Of a DNA stretch of 64,000 nt, positions 44,375-54,246 are shown one piece after another. The notes beneath the pieces are model-generated. The model made no database searches. It was not told where the DNA came from and was given only the letters and a program-made list of their open reading frames with translations. The stretch's first letter is position 1; each line of letters opens with the position of its first letter. This DNA is from Viola odorata (Eukaryota > Streptophyta > Magnoliopsida > Malpighiales > Violaceae), in assembly GCA_963691705.1 (NCBI GenBank), contig OY829537.1, positions 62,472,304 to 62,536,303 on the forward strand. Reading direction: 5' to 3'. Made by a program: the position numbers and the translations under genes.

Positions 44375-45259
44375 ATAAAAATAAAGGCAATATTTACTCT
44401 ATCTAATCTGTACAGAAACATCCTTCTTCATCCGACTCCTTTCCCTACTCGACTTGAACTTCTTCTCCTAGTCGGACTTGAAGTGTCTTCTCCTTGTCGC
44501 GCTCGAACTCCTCTCTAGCCCTTTCTTGAATCCCTTGTGTGTTCTGCCTCAAACTCAGACCAGAACTTCTCCTTGAGCTTAGGTTTATGTTGCAACTAGA
44601 ATTACCGAAAAAGCTCGAGCTGTTTGAAAGTTGGCTCATGGTCAAGTCCGCCCTCCTTAATTGTGTTCCCATTGCGCACACCCATAAGTTGACTAGGGCC
44701 AACTTCTTATCTACTCGTCCGATTGACCTGAAATCTTGACACAAACCTCCTAACATATCAAAATGTCTTGTATTTATCGTAGACCTCGAGTCGGACTTCA
44801 TCTTGACCACTTGGGTCCGTAGGCTCCCTTGCGCATGCGCTATGCTCTTGACTTGGCCCAACGCTTGTTTCCTTCGGGCTTTCTCCCTCTTCTTCATCTT
44901 ATGAGCCTGAATGAAACTCACTTGAGATTTTGTATCCCCTCTAGCTAGCTCCCTCATGTGCTTCGACTCCATGGCTACTTGCTCCTCGGCGTAGGCGCGC
45001 CCTAGGGTTAGGTGCGGACGATCAAATAATGATGAGTGCTTCTCGAGCTCACGATCAAATAATTACAACTTATCACCTGTAACAAAAACGGATTGAAGAC
45101 AGTGGTAAGACGTTCGATCTAAAGAGATTGGTGAAGACGTGGGCTAGACAAGGCCAGATATAAAATAGAACAATAAAAGAAACAATGGGGGGTTTGTTGG
45201 TTAAACGAGTTAACCAAAAGATGCCGAGACCTGGAAAGCTAACAAGGACAGAAAATAAG
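44375..45259 (-). other. Unassigned remnant, probably parts of older LTRs
   Basis: It contains a 175-residue open frame on the minus strand (44445-44972, Arg/Lys/Gln/Ser-rich, RAREEFERDKEKT) with no domain I recognise. The text CCGATTGACCTGAAATCTTG near 44720 is of the kind common in plant LTRs. 45080-45200 (CGTTCGATCTAAAGAGATTGG) recalls the CGATCCATAGGGAGC part of the Athila-like LTRs. I regard it as LTR remnant. Confidence 0.4.
45255..45259 (+). repeat. E2 target-site duplication, left copy
   Basis: ATAAG directly before the 5' LTR; the same five bases follow the 3' LTR at 59748-59752. Confidence 0.95.
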
Positions 45260-45490
45260 TGATAACAATCAAGATAACCTTCACGGTGCTACTACACTTG
45301 TGACTCCTGCCGGGACGGATTCCTATAAGTCCCATAGTATATCTTCATATCGCTCAGGGATCAGCGAAGGATTCCTAGGATGGTCGACATCAACGGAGGG
45401 GGGACTCACGCGTCTCTATACGCACGACGCCATCCCATCCTAGGGAACTGCGAGGTTATCGCTCCCGGCAGCCCAGTTAGATACCGCTCA

Positions 45491-45523
45491 TGACGTCACC
45501 TACTGGCATCGCTCGTGACGTCA
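45491..45523 (+). promoter_or_regulatory. Paired TGACGTCA motifs in E2 LTR
   Basis: Two 8-bp palindromes 25 bp apart, about 55-80 bp upstream of the TATA box. TGACG motifs in pairs are as-1-like sites bound by plant TGA-type bZIP factors. Both are retained in the 3' LTR (59475-59482, 59500-59507). Confidence 0.55.
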
Positions 45524-45572
45524 TCACTAGACATCGCCTGGATTGTTATCGCCAGGTATCGCCATCGAGGCC

Positions 45573-45580
45573 TATAAATA
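45573..45580 (+). promoter_or_regulatory. E2 LTR TATA box
   Basis: TATAAATA followed about 25-30 bp later by a likely transcription start region; the same box in the 3' LTR is at 59557-59564. Confidence 0.7.
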
Positions 45581-45765
45581 TCCCTACTTTTTCGAACAGA
45601 AGGTATGATCGAGAGTACCCAGCAGAACCTCTTGTTAATTTGTATCCCCGAACTGACTTAAGCATCGGAGTGTCTACGCCGGAGCCCCCCCTCCGGCGCT
45701 TTGCAGGTACATCCGACGACCGACCGTCGCCGTTCCGATCAGACACAACCTTGAATCCTATCAAA

Positions 45766-45784
45766 TGGTGCTTTCATTGAGAGC
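45766..45784 (+). promoter_or_regulatory. E2 primer binding site
   Basis: TGGTGCTTTCATTGAGAGC, two bases after the LTR, identical to E1 over 18 bases. Confidence 0.85.
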
Positions 45785-45797
45785 TTTGGTATATTAA

Positions 45798-46346
45798 GTG
45801 AGCGTCCTTAATAGCCAAGCTCCGTTTAGTCAGAAGATTGGAACGGTCATAACCGCAGGATCGGAGCCGATCCGATCATCATCCTCTAATATCCCTTTCT
45901 CAATCCGCAGACAGTTATTCCCTTTTGCTACTACTGATCTCTCTATGACGTCGCAACCAATTATTTCGGGATCTCTAGACCGTTCGGTCGGAATTGCAGG
46001 GGGACTTGTCTCCCCACAAACAGTCGTTTCGTCATCTCAGACAGCGGGATCCGATTTCTCCACTCCTCTTTCGGGGGGATCTATACTTAATCATGAACAT
46101 CCTTTTGCAATGGAAATAGCGGCCCTTCGTTCTCGGTTGGAATATTTGACTGAAATGGCCGCAAGAATCACGCCTGGTGCTTCTGGATCTAGTCTCCCTG
46201 AGGAGTCGGTTGACGACGAGTACATCCCTATAATTAACATCATCGCGGGAGGAACCCCTTATATGGACGAATCAGAGCAACCGACAGCCGTGAAAGGAGA
46301 AAAACGCACACGGGATGGCACGATAAAAAAAAAGGAGGCGCGATAG
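45798..46346 (+). pseudogene. E2 gag start fused to protease start (capsid deleted)
   Basis: The first part (RRQLFPFATTD, PFAMEIAALRSRLEYLTEMA) matches the E1 gag N-terminus. After SGSSLPEESVDDEY it jumps to IPIINIIAGGTPYMDESEQP, which in E1 lies downstream of the zinc knuckle. So about 1.4 kb of capsid and nucleocapsid is gone. The frame then fails at an A9 run (46325-46333) just before the main protease ORF. No gag particle could form from this product. Confidence 0.8.
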
Positions 46347-46351
46347 GCATT

Positions 46352-47128
46352 TTGGATCGAATGACATTATCCTTTTCCGAAGAAGATGAGAAAGGCGTTG
46401 TCTATCCGCACAATGATGCACTGGTGGTTACGCCCGTCATCGCCAGTCATGGAATTAGAAGAACCCTTATTGATAACGGGAGCGCGGTGAACCTCTTTTC
46501 GCTGGAAGCGTACAATCTCATGAAACGCCCTGACAACGAGCTAACGCCTAGCAAACGGCCTATAGTCGGTGTTGATGGGGTTCCAATCCATGTCACGGGG
46601 GTAATTACTTTGCCCATATATTTCCGAGAAGACACCTATAAACGATCAGAGAACTTGTTGTTCCTTGTCGTGGATTTAAATTTGCCCTACAATGTTGTAC
46701 TCGGGCGACCTTTTCTCAACCGCTTCGGAGCGGTGATATCTCAGAAGCATCTAAAAATGAAATACCCCTCCTGGGATGGGGTAGTATCCATAAAGGGTGA
46801 CCAAAAGCTGGCGGCGGAATGCTACTCGCTCATGACTCAAAGGAGCTGCGATAGGTATGTGTGTATAGCAGCGGACCCCTACGAGCAGGGTGATGAGAAG
46901 CGCGCTCAACCTTTGGACAAAATGGTACCCGTCCCAGTAATCGGCATAAAGGAAGCGAGCTTCCTAATCAGCGAAAAACTCAGCCCAGCGGAAAATCTTC
47001 AACTGGCCCAGCTACTGAACAAATGTCGAGGAGATTTTGCGTGGAAACCTGCAGACATGACAGGTATATCGGCTCAATGTGGACCTAGACGCCCGGACGG
47101 TTCAACAAAAGTGGCGCGCGTTCTCTAG
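46352..47128 (+). CDS. E2 protease and start of RT
   Basis: Aspartic protease with LIDNGSAVNLFSLEAYNLM (D-N-G-S) and VVLGRPFLNRFGAV, closely matching E1. It continues to FAWKPADMTGIS, where a small deletion and frameshift relative to E1 (lost REVAEHR-type residues) break the frame before RT. The start is not a true ATG context; the frame comes from the gag fusion upstream. Confidence 0.8.
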   Translation: MDRMTLSFSEEDEKGVVYPHNDALVVTPVIASHGIRRTLIDNGSAVNLFSLEAYNLMKRPDNELTPSKRPIVGVDGVPIHVTGVITLPIYFREDTYKRSENLLFLVVDLNLPYNVVLGRPFLNRFGAVISQKHLKMKYPSWDGVVSIKGDQKLAAECYSLMTQRSCDRYVCIAADPYEQGDEKRAQPLDKMVPVPVIGIKEASFLISEKLSPAENLQLAQLLNKCRGDFAWKPADMTGISAQCGPRRPDGSTKVARVL

Positions 47129-48665
47129 CAAAAAGGCATCGGCTGTGGACAAGGAGGTAACAAAGCTTCTTGACGCAGGATTCATCCGCGAAGGTCAATA
47201 TCCCACCTGGCTAGCGAACCCTGTCCTTGTTCCTAAGCCCAATGGGGATTGGTGCATGTGCATCGACTTCACCGATTTGAATGATGCCTGCCCTAAGGAT
47301 TGCTACCCGCTCCCTCGTATAGATCAGTTAGTTGATCAGACCGCCGGGTACGCTTATTTAAGTTCACTGGATTCCAACTCTGGATACCATCAGATCCCCA
47401 TGGCCTTGGAAGATGAAGAAAAGACTGCGTTCCTCACTCCAAAGGCCACGTACTGTTATACGGCGATGCCGTTTGGGCTGAAGAACACTGGGGCGACGTT
47501 CCAACGTATGGCAAACAAGATATTCGAAGAACAAATAGGGAGGAATGTGGAAGCATACGTTGACGATATATTGGTAAAGAGCGCGAACTTTCAAGATCAC
47601 CTGCGGGACTTAAAGGAAGTCTTTGACGTAATGAAAAAGTATCGCATGAAGTTAAACCCTCGAAAATGCATGTTCGCATTTCAGACGGGAAAATTCTTGG
47701 GCTACGTGGTCAGCCAAAAAGATATCCAACCTAACCCTTCAAAGGTTAAGGCCATACAAGACATGATATCACCAAGAACCATCAAAGAGGTACAAAGGTT
47801 AATCGGGCGAGTTATCGCCCTCGGGCGATTCATTTCCAAGCAAGGAGAGAAGTGTCTTCCTTTTTTCAAAGTCATATGCAAGAAAGCCTCGTTCGGGTGG
47901 ACCCCGAAATGTGAGGAGGCATTTATTGGCCTGAAGGATTACCTATCGTCTGACCTACTGTTGACAAGACCCGAGGCAGGAGATACCTTATATTTGTATC
48001 TTGGCACTGCGGACGAAGTGGTCAGTGCCGTCCTCGTTCGCGATGATAACCACTCTTATCGCCCGGTCTATTTTGTGAGTCACGTTTTGAAAGATGCGGA
48101 GTTGCGATACGCCCGAATTGAAAAAATAGCATTCGCTCTTATTCAGGCTACCCGCAAAATGTACCGATATTTCCAGTCCTATTCCGTTATCGTGCTTATG
48201 GACCAACCTCTGAAAAGAATATTTCGAAAGCCTAAATCTTCAGGAAGAATGTTGATCTGGGCGCTTGAACTAGAACAGTATGGATTGAGGTATCAGTCTC
48301 GACCGTCCGTAAAGGCTCAGATCCTGGCTGATTTCATGGCGGAATGTACCTTTACAGAGGATCCTTTGGCCGGCATACCTGAAGCAGAATGGGGCGATAT
48401 AGACCTCCCGTTTCTGGAAACCTATACGGACCTTTGGATCATCCATGTGGATGGGGCCAAAAAACAAGAGTTGGCGGGAGCTGAAATCTTCATAAATGGG
48501 CCGCAGGACATGCAAATACGATACGTCATTCGAATCCTACAGCAGTTATCTAATAACGCGGCAGAGTATGAGGCGTTGCTAGCCGGGCTCAGAATAGGGA
48601 AAGGACTTTCTTCTAAAGGGAGGCACGACACTGGAAGAACAGGAGACCTTCGAGCATGTTCCTAG
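47079..48665 (+). CDS. E2 reverse transcriptase, RNase H and part of second RNase H
   Basis: RT motifs are intact: CPKDCYPLPRID, SLDSNSGYHQI, MPFGLKNTGATF, YVDDILVKS. The first RNase H follows. The second RNase H starts normally (WIIHVDGAKKQELAGAEIF, NNAAEYEALLAGLRIGKG) but then loses the segment with the third acidic residue (IRGDSKLIM in E1) and shifts frame to end at 48665. Downstream, in another frame, it resumes with FEHVPREENAEADNLAKLAA (about 48645-48960). Confidence 0.88.
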   Translation: MDLDARTVQQKWRAFSSKKASAVDKEVTKLLDAGFIREGQYPTWLANPVLVPKPNGDWCMCIDFTDLNDACPKDCYPLPRIDQLVDQTAGYAYLSSLDSNSGYHQIPMALEDEEKTAFLTPKATYCYTAMPFGLKNTGATFQRMANKIFEEQIGRNVEAYVDDILVKSANFQDHLRDLKEVFDVMKKYRMKLNPRKCMFAFQTGKFLGYVVSQKDIQPNPSKVKAIQDMISPRTIKEVQRLIGRVIALGRFISKQGEKCLPFFKVICKKASFGWTPKCEEAFIGLKDYLSSDLLLTRPEAGDTLYLYLGTADEVVSAVLVRDDNHSYRPVYFVSHVLKDAELRYARIEKIAFALIQATRKMYRYFQSYSVIVLMDQPLKRIFRKPKSSGRMLIWALELEQYGLRYQSRPSVKAQILADFMAECTFTEDPLAGIPEAEWGDIDLPFLETYTDLWIIHVDGAKKQELAGAEIFINGPQDMQIRYVIRILQQLSNNAAEYEALLAGLRIGKGLSSKGRHDTGRTGDLRACS

Positions 48666-48699
48666 GGAGGAAAACGCTGAAGCTGACAATCTAGCCAAA

Positions 48700-48969
48700 T
48701 TGGCCGCGAATCCGGAAGCGTCCATACCCAAAGGTGAATATTATCGTGAGCTATCGGTACCATCCTTCATGGAAGAGCAAGCGTCTTTATGTGTGGAAGA
48801 GCATGAGAGCGACTGGCGAATTCCCGTAATCAAATACTTGAAACATGAGGAACTGTCAGAAGACACCGTTGAAAAGAAGAAGGTGCTAAAACAGGCAGCT
48901 CGCTGTACGTACAATGACGGGGATTTGATTCGGAGATGTTTTTGTCACCCAGCCGCCAAATGTACGTAA
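48700..48969 (+). pseudogene. E2 second-RNase-H end and connector to integrase
   Basis: Frame-shifted continuation of pol: LAANPEASIPKGEYYRELSV, SFMEEQASLCVEEHESDW and IRRCFCHPAAKCT, all matching E1 6750-6930. It stops just where E1 reads into the integrase zinc-binding domain. Confidence 0.75.
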
Positions 48970-49788
48970 TCAAATGCAAGGTCCCAACTGAAGTTTGTGA
49001 TAGTGGCGGTAGACTATTTCACTAAGTGGGCGGAAGCTGAAGCGGTCGCCGCAATCACGGCAGAAAAAACTTGGCGCTTCTTCAAATATCGAGTTATCAT
49101 GAGGTTTGGCGTACCTCGCATCCTTGTCAGCGATAACGGAACGCAGTTCACCAGCTAATTCTTCAAAGACCAGTGCTCAGAGTTCGGGATTGAGCAACAA
49201 TTTTCCTCTGTGGCTCATCCGCAAGCTAATGGACAGGCGGAAGTAACCATTCGGAGTATCCTCAGTGGTATCAAGAAAAAATTAGAAGGGTCTAAAAAGA
49301 AGTGGGCTGATGAGCTGCCATACGTGATGTGGGCGTACCGCATGACTGTTAAGACTAGCACCGGAGAAACACCCTTCGCGTTGGCCTTCGGAACCGAAGT
49401 TGTTACACCGGTGGAAATTGGAGCCATGAGCCTACGGGTAGCTCACTTTCGAGAGGAACTGAATGAGGAAAGGTTACGAGCTAACCTGGACGCGTTACCA
49501 GAAGTCCGAGAAGAAATTCTTCTGAAAACGCAGCATTACAAACAAAAGATGGCCCGTTATCATAACAGGCGTGTCAAGGAGCGGTTGCTGAAAGCCGGTG
49601 ACCTGGTGCTCAGAGACAAGCGAGCGGTAGGACAACGTATGGGAAAACTCAGTCCAAACTGGGATGGACCATATCGTGTCACCCACGTTGTCGGGAAAGG
49701 AGCCTATCATCTGGAGACACTCGATGGTACACCCTTATCCAACTCTTGGAATATCGCTCGTTTGAAATTATATTACCCTAGAATTTAA
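48966..49788 (+). pseudogene. E2 integrase, N-terminal domain deleted and one stop
   Basis: It begins at QLKFVIVAVDYFTKWAEAEA (first catalytic Asp), so the HHCC zinc domain and the start of the core seen in E1 are missing. SDNGTQFTS (second Asp) is followed by TAA at 49156-49158, where E1 has a Gln codon. The rest (NGQAEVTIR with the catalytic Glu, KAGDLVLRDKRAVGQRMGKL, SWNIARLKLYYPRI) is open from 49210 to 49788. Confidence 0.85.
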
Positions 49789-49894
49789 TTTTATCTGCAC
49801 CTTTGATTTATGTCAACCCTAACCATGACTAACGCTCGATGAGAGAGCTTTCGTGGGTGTTTGTGGTTGCCTTAGTGCAGATAAAAAAGGGGGT

Positions 49895-50395
49895 ATCTTG
49901 GGAAGTGAAAAGTCCTATCCTTGTGATGGTCGGTCTTGATCAGATGGCCCACTAAGTGAGGGCACAACCCAACATACCTTGAATTAGCGTCGGATTGAAA
50001 GATCCTGGATGCCCCCGGGGGTGAAAAGTCCTATCGTTGTGATGACCGATCTTGATGAGATGGCTCATTAAGTGAGGGTACTACCCGGTATCTTTGTGAG
50101 TGAAAAGCCCTTCTCTTGTACTGACCAATCTCGTGGAGACGGCCCATCAAGACGAGGCACGCCCCAAAGAAATAGAAACTCCGTCTAGAAACAAGAATCC
50201 TATCTTAACGGCTGGGCTGCTGCAGCCAGGCTATTAAGTAAGGACACGGTTCTAGACGCGAGGACAACGCCCAAAAGTGAAAATTCCCCAGCCTTGTGAT
50301 AGCCGTCCCGATCCGATAGCTCACTAAGATGAGGCACTTTTCGGGCCGATCGCGAAAGGAGGGAAACACGGAGAATCGCGAAATCCCAGCTAGTA
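49895..50395 (-). repeat. Tandem array beside the E2 integrase end
   Basis: Four to five degenerate units with TGAAAAGTCCTATCCTTGTG, GATGGTCGGTCTTGATCAGA and TGGCCCACTAAGTGAGG. They are the reverse-complement counterpart of the E1 array at 5035-5515, in the same place relative to pol. Confidence 0.75.
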
Positions 50396-50964
50396 ACCAG
50401 ATGTGTAATCCCTGGTGAAGTATAGAGCTGATAGTGAAAGCGATTCACGCGGGTTCCATGGTAACGCCCTATGATGGCAGTAGAAAGGCTCCTACGGGTA
50501 ATTACTATCCCTCGTAACGTGTTTTTGTTACTGATGGTTTACAATTAAGAATGTGCAGAATACTTTTCGGGTAGAGGAAGGAGTGATGATCTCGTAAGCA
50601 GCGATATCGTAAGGCTTACCAGGAAAGCTAACTCGATACCGACTTTAGTAATTTTGATGGGACTGCTAAGGATCTGCTCGAAAAAGTAAACGCATCGCGA
50701 TAATAGGGCGAAGATAACGCCAAAGGAGCTCGTAAGGAGACAACTAAAGGAAAGGAAAGATAGCGATAGAAGTTGTCTAAATACATCAAATAGTTTAAGG
50801 GGCTACAAACTTCAGTGGTCAAAATAATGACAAAAATCTAGTGACGCTCGATTGCTAAGGAAAGGACGGCAAAGCCTTGAGGCACGTCAACCTTCGGAGT
50901 TCCTCCGTTTCCAGCCTGCCGCTTTAGCTTGGCAAAAACCCTCCTCATTAAGATGGGCAGATTT
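50396..50964. other. E2 spacer before aORF-B end
   Basis: No gene or repeat seen. Rich in GCGATA/TATCGC-type words. Confidence 0.4.
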
Positions 50965-52011
50965 TCACTTGAAAGCCGTCGTGACCTCATCAGGTTTGTA
51001 CGCATCTACCCCATGGACTTCCTCGAAGCAATCGACTAAAATAGCGGCAGTCTGCTCGACATGCCACAGACTCATATCGGCCGACTCTCCCTGCAGGGTA
51101 GCTTTCTCCTTGGCCAAGGATGATTTCTCATTTTCCAAGACAGTATTTTTGGCCCTTTCCGCTGCCAAGACCTCAGAATGTTCTTTCTTCAGCTCCTGAT
51201 GAGCCAGTAATAGTTGCGTACGCTCCTCCAGCAACTTCTTCTTCTCATTCCGCTCTCGCGATAATTCCTCCAAGGAGGAGGAAAGAGAGGCAGCCTGACG
51301 CTGCACCTCCTCCGCCCAATAATGGAATTTCATCATATTAGTAAAAAGATTGGAGCGTAATGATTTCACTCTATCAACCTCGGTCTTGGAAAGGAAAGCC
51401 TCCCGTTCTGCCGCAGACGCCAATATTTGGGAAGCCAGCAAAGCCAAAACTTCATCCGAGCCATCACCCCCCAATGCCGCCAAACCAGTGTTACAGAGAT
51501 CGTACAGTCCAACTTGATGGGTCACAGTGCCACCCCCACTTATCGGACTAAGATCCGCCACAAAGTTGAAGGTGGCACCTCCTTCGCCATAACGGTGCAA
51601 CAGGGGGATGCTTGAAGGAACAAACGCCAGAGGAATAGGAGGGTGAACCTGTGTGGACGAACCCCCTGGAGCAAGATAAGCACCATGAGGCTGATAGCCA
51701 GAAAAATCTTGCAAGCCCTCTTGATATCCCAGATTGAAGGAGTATGCATGAACAGGACCTCCAAAAGAATTGGGCGAAACCCCAAAAGTCTCGCTTGTTC
51801 CCAAGTTTGCCAAAAATTCCGAGGAATGTCCTCCCTGAGGAACAGCCGTGGAGTCAAAAACGTCCTCAGTTCTGTTCTCCATCCCGGTGGTAGAGGAAGA
51901 TGGATTTCCCCCCTCACTTTCCAGCCGCTGTCTCTTCTTAGAACCAGTCAGCATGTAACCCAAATTCATATCGCCTGGGGGAGGAGCGGAGGTAGCGACA
52001 GCGGTAGTGTC

Positions 52012-52103
52012 CTACCAAGAACGCAATATGAAATATAGAAAAGAGAAACCAAATGACGACAAACATTGAAATGTAGCATATCGTGGCTAAAAGGCACCCT
52101 TAC
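52012..52103 (-). other. E2 aORF-B intron 2
   Basis: 92 bp on the minus strand, donor GTAAGG and acceptor GGTAG, phase 0. The E1 counterpart is 3115-3190. Splicing joins the PPPTTVT end to a DTTAVATSAPPPGDM start, which matches EVVAASAPSTSQGDM in E1. Confidence 0.65.
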
Positions 52104-52462
52104 TGTAACAGTAGTGGGAGGAGGTGCTTCTGAAGAACCTGCCGCGTCCAGAGAAGGTGTAAGAGTGGCAACGCTTCTTGTTATTCTCTTCTTTTTTCCT
52201 TTGGCAATGGCCTTAGGAGCCTGGGAAGAAGGAGGCTGGGCAGGAAGAGCAGCAACGGTCACGATGGGAACGCCTGAAGGAATATCAATATTCCCCTCAC
52301 CAGTTGAAGAAGAGGATACTTGAGCAAGACTCACGGAAGTAGCCGGCAGTTCCGTGGGTTTATCAGTAGCTTCCGTGGAGGTAGCTTTCTCCTTTTCTTC
52401 TCTTTCTTGAGCCCTCTTCAGGCGTCTCCTTACGCTTTCAGGCTTATAGTTGGGATCCGTCG

Positions 52463-52532
52463 CTGCGAGATCACAAAATAACGTCAGCATTAGTATCAGC
52501 GATAACAAATAAGGGAGTAACGCGACACTCAC
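52463..52532 (-). other. E2 aORF-B intron 1
   Basis: 70 bp on the minus strand, GTGAGT donor and TCGCAG acceptor, phase 1. The E1 counterpart is 2767-2834, where the donor is mutated. Confidence 0.65.
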
Positions 52533-53003
52533 GTTTAACACAAGAACGAATGTCCATTCTACAAGCCACTTGACGAATGTGAACACTGATTTCCAATTTG
52601 AGCAATTTGTTTAACCAGTCTTGTTCACATTGAGCAAGGGTCCCTGGTCGACTCCAGACGTTATCATCGACGTTTTGGTTAAACCCAGATCGCCACCAGG
52701 AACCAGGATCTTCAGGAAGATCTATCACAAAGAACTCCTTTTTCCAAGCATCAACGGAAGACTCGATGTGGAGGAGTTTCCAAGTAAAGGACTTGAGAGA
52801 GTCATCGTCGAAGCGGGGCGATATCGTTATCACTCCCCGGTACTTCATCAGCTTAAAAAGAGATTTGAGCAGTAGAAGGGAAGGGGAAGTGATCCCTTTG
52901 TATTTACAAAGCTCCAGAAAAGCATAAACACAACAATACGCATTTGGGGATAATTGGGTCGGATTCAGATTGCCGGCAACAAGCAAGTCTTTTACAAAAG
53001 AGT

Positions 53004-53181
53004 TTCTCTGATGAAGCTGCTAAACCATTACGATCTCAATCCTGTTCAAATAACTCCACCTTCCTGGTGTGGTCTTTACGCCTTTCTTCACGAACGAAGA
53101 AAGGCGTAAAGCCCACACCAGGAAGGTGGAGTTATTTGAACAGGATTGAGATCGTAATGGTTTAGCAGCTTCATCAGAGAA
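53004..53181. repeat. 86-bp inverted repeat (snap-back palindrome)
   Basis: Left arm 53004-53089 and right arm 53096-53181 are reverse complements with one mismatch, spaced by six bases. Both arms come from the aORF-A domain (LLNHYDLNPVQITPPSWCG region). The palindrome sits at one edge of the aORF-A block inside aORF-B. Confidence 0.95.
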
Positions 53182-53383
53182 GTATGAAGTGGGAAACGAA
53201 ATCCGTAGGTAAACATCTTGAAATAAACCAGCCGGAACGTCCCCCACATGGCATCAGTAAGCCGAGTATCCTTCAAATGGACAAAGGGGTGATATCCCGT
53301 GGGAAAAGTGATACCGTTCTCCTCTAACTCAGCCCTCAAAACCTTATTACAATCAAAGACACTACGAGCTCTCCTAACTTCAG
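53089..53383 (-). repeat. aORF-A block copied into E2 aORF-B
   Basis: 295 bp matching 56156-56450 in the same orientation, with one difference seen (T at 53346 against C at 56413). Its right edge is at TTCAG, where aORF-B resumes with TATGAAGTGGGA, a stretch aORF-A also contains. Confidence 0.92.
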
Positions 53384-53794
53384 TATGAAGTGGGAAGCCG
53401 GAAACCATAACGGAATATTTGCGCATACAAGACCCTACGATTGCCCGTCAAAACGCTATTCAAACGTATTGACTCAGGGGCAACAATGGCCTTATAATCG
53501 TCAGGGATAACAACATTATGGGCGGCCAAATGCTCACGGAGAGCGGCCTCAGATGTGATAACACTGGCAGTAATATCCATCCTTTTCTCATCGGCAGATT
53601 TCGACTCAGAACGGCGAGTCTTAGCCATGGCAGAATTAAAGAAGTAAAAATGAAGAAGACGATGGAGGAGAAATGTAATACCTTTAGAGAAAAAGCACTT
53701 TGAAGAACCTTGAATAGTGGGAAGAAAACAAGACGGCTAAAAGAAAATATGAGAAGGTGGGATGATAAAAGAAAAGGAAAAGAATAAATATTGG

Positions 53795-53802
53795 GTTTTA
53801 TA
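53795..53802 (-). promoter_or_regulatory. E2 aORF-B TATA-like box
   Basis: TATAAAAC on the minus strand, about 170 bp before the aORF-B ATG at 53628. No other gene in this spacer would use it. Confidence 0.5.
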
Positions 53803-54246
53803 ACCCTAGTAATCGAATGAAATGGCGGAGGCCACAGTCGTTGCGTGGAAGCGACATGAGGAACAGACTCAGGCAATGAGTGCAATTCAAGAAAAGTGCT
53901 ACAACGCTTCAATTTCAGTAAAGTTCTCGAGCACGCTAGCCCACAGCGCCAGAAGAAATGGACACGTGTGCCTGCACAATCGCGACTTTTCTAATGAGAA
54001 GATAGCAAGCATTAAATGCTCTGAAAAGCAGGTACCATTCCTTGGAGAAAACAAGAGCGATATCGCAAGAAAGGAGATAACGCAAGATGGCGTTAATTAA
54101 AAAGGCAGCTTTCGAGCTAATGCGAAAAAGCGGAATAAAAAATCAAACAGCGGTAAAATACGGATATTGTCACACAACAAGGCGTTATTACAAGACAAAG
54201 AAACAAATAAACAGAAGAATCCTCTAAAGGGAGCAACCTCGATTAA

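Larger units (their letters stand above)
45260..45763 (+). repeat. E2 5' LTR
   Basis: TGATAACAATC ... CCTATCA. TATA box TATAAATA at 45573-45580. Two TGACGTCA palindromes at 45491-45498 and 45516-45523. The segment TTAAGCATCGGAGTGTCTAC near 45658 has a match in the E1 LTR, where it reads CACTCCGATGCTTAAGTCAG (near 11650), and in the E3 LTR near 59930, so the downstream half of the LTR is the most conserved part between copies. Confidence 0.95.
50965..53628 (-). pseudogene. E2 aORF-B, three-exon antisense gene interrupted by aORF-A sequence
   Basis: Exon 1 starts MAKTRRSESKSADEKRMD (53628) and runs to LRLNSVLTGNRRVLYAQI and FRYGFRLP. A 295-bp block from aORF-A (53089-53383) and an inverted copy (53004-53089) then break it. 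It resumes at LNPTQLSPNAYCCVYAFLEL, ISPRFDDDSLKSFTWKLLH and FFVIDLPEDPGSWWRSGF. Intron 1 is 52463-52532 (GTGAGT...CGCAG, phase 1). Exon 2 is 52104-52462 with SVRRRLKRAQEREEKE. Intron 2 is 52012-52103 (GTAAGG...GGTAG, phase 0). Exon 3 is 50965-52011: a linker, then a coiled coil (ELSRERNEKKKLLEERTQLL) ending in EVTTAFK. E1 has the same exons. Without the inserted block this would be a complete gene of about 800 residues. Function unknown. Confidence 0.8.

Noticed and set aside
45490..45780. 96-residue ORF in the E2 LTR (and its twin at 59474)
   Set aside because: Falls inside the LTR over the promoter and TATA box; open by chance and duplicated with the LTR.
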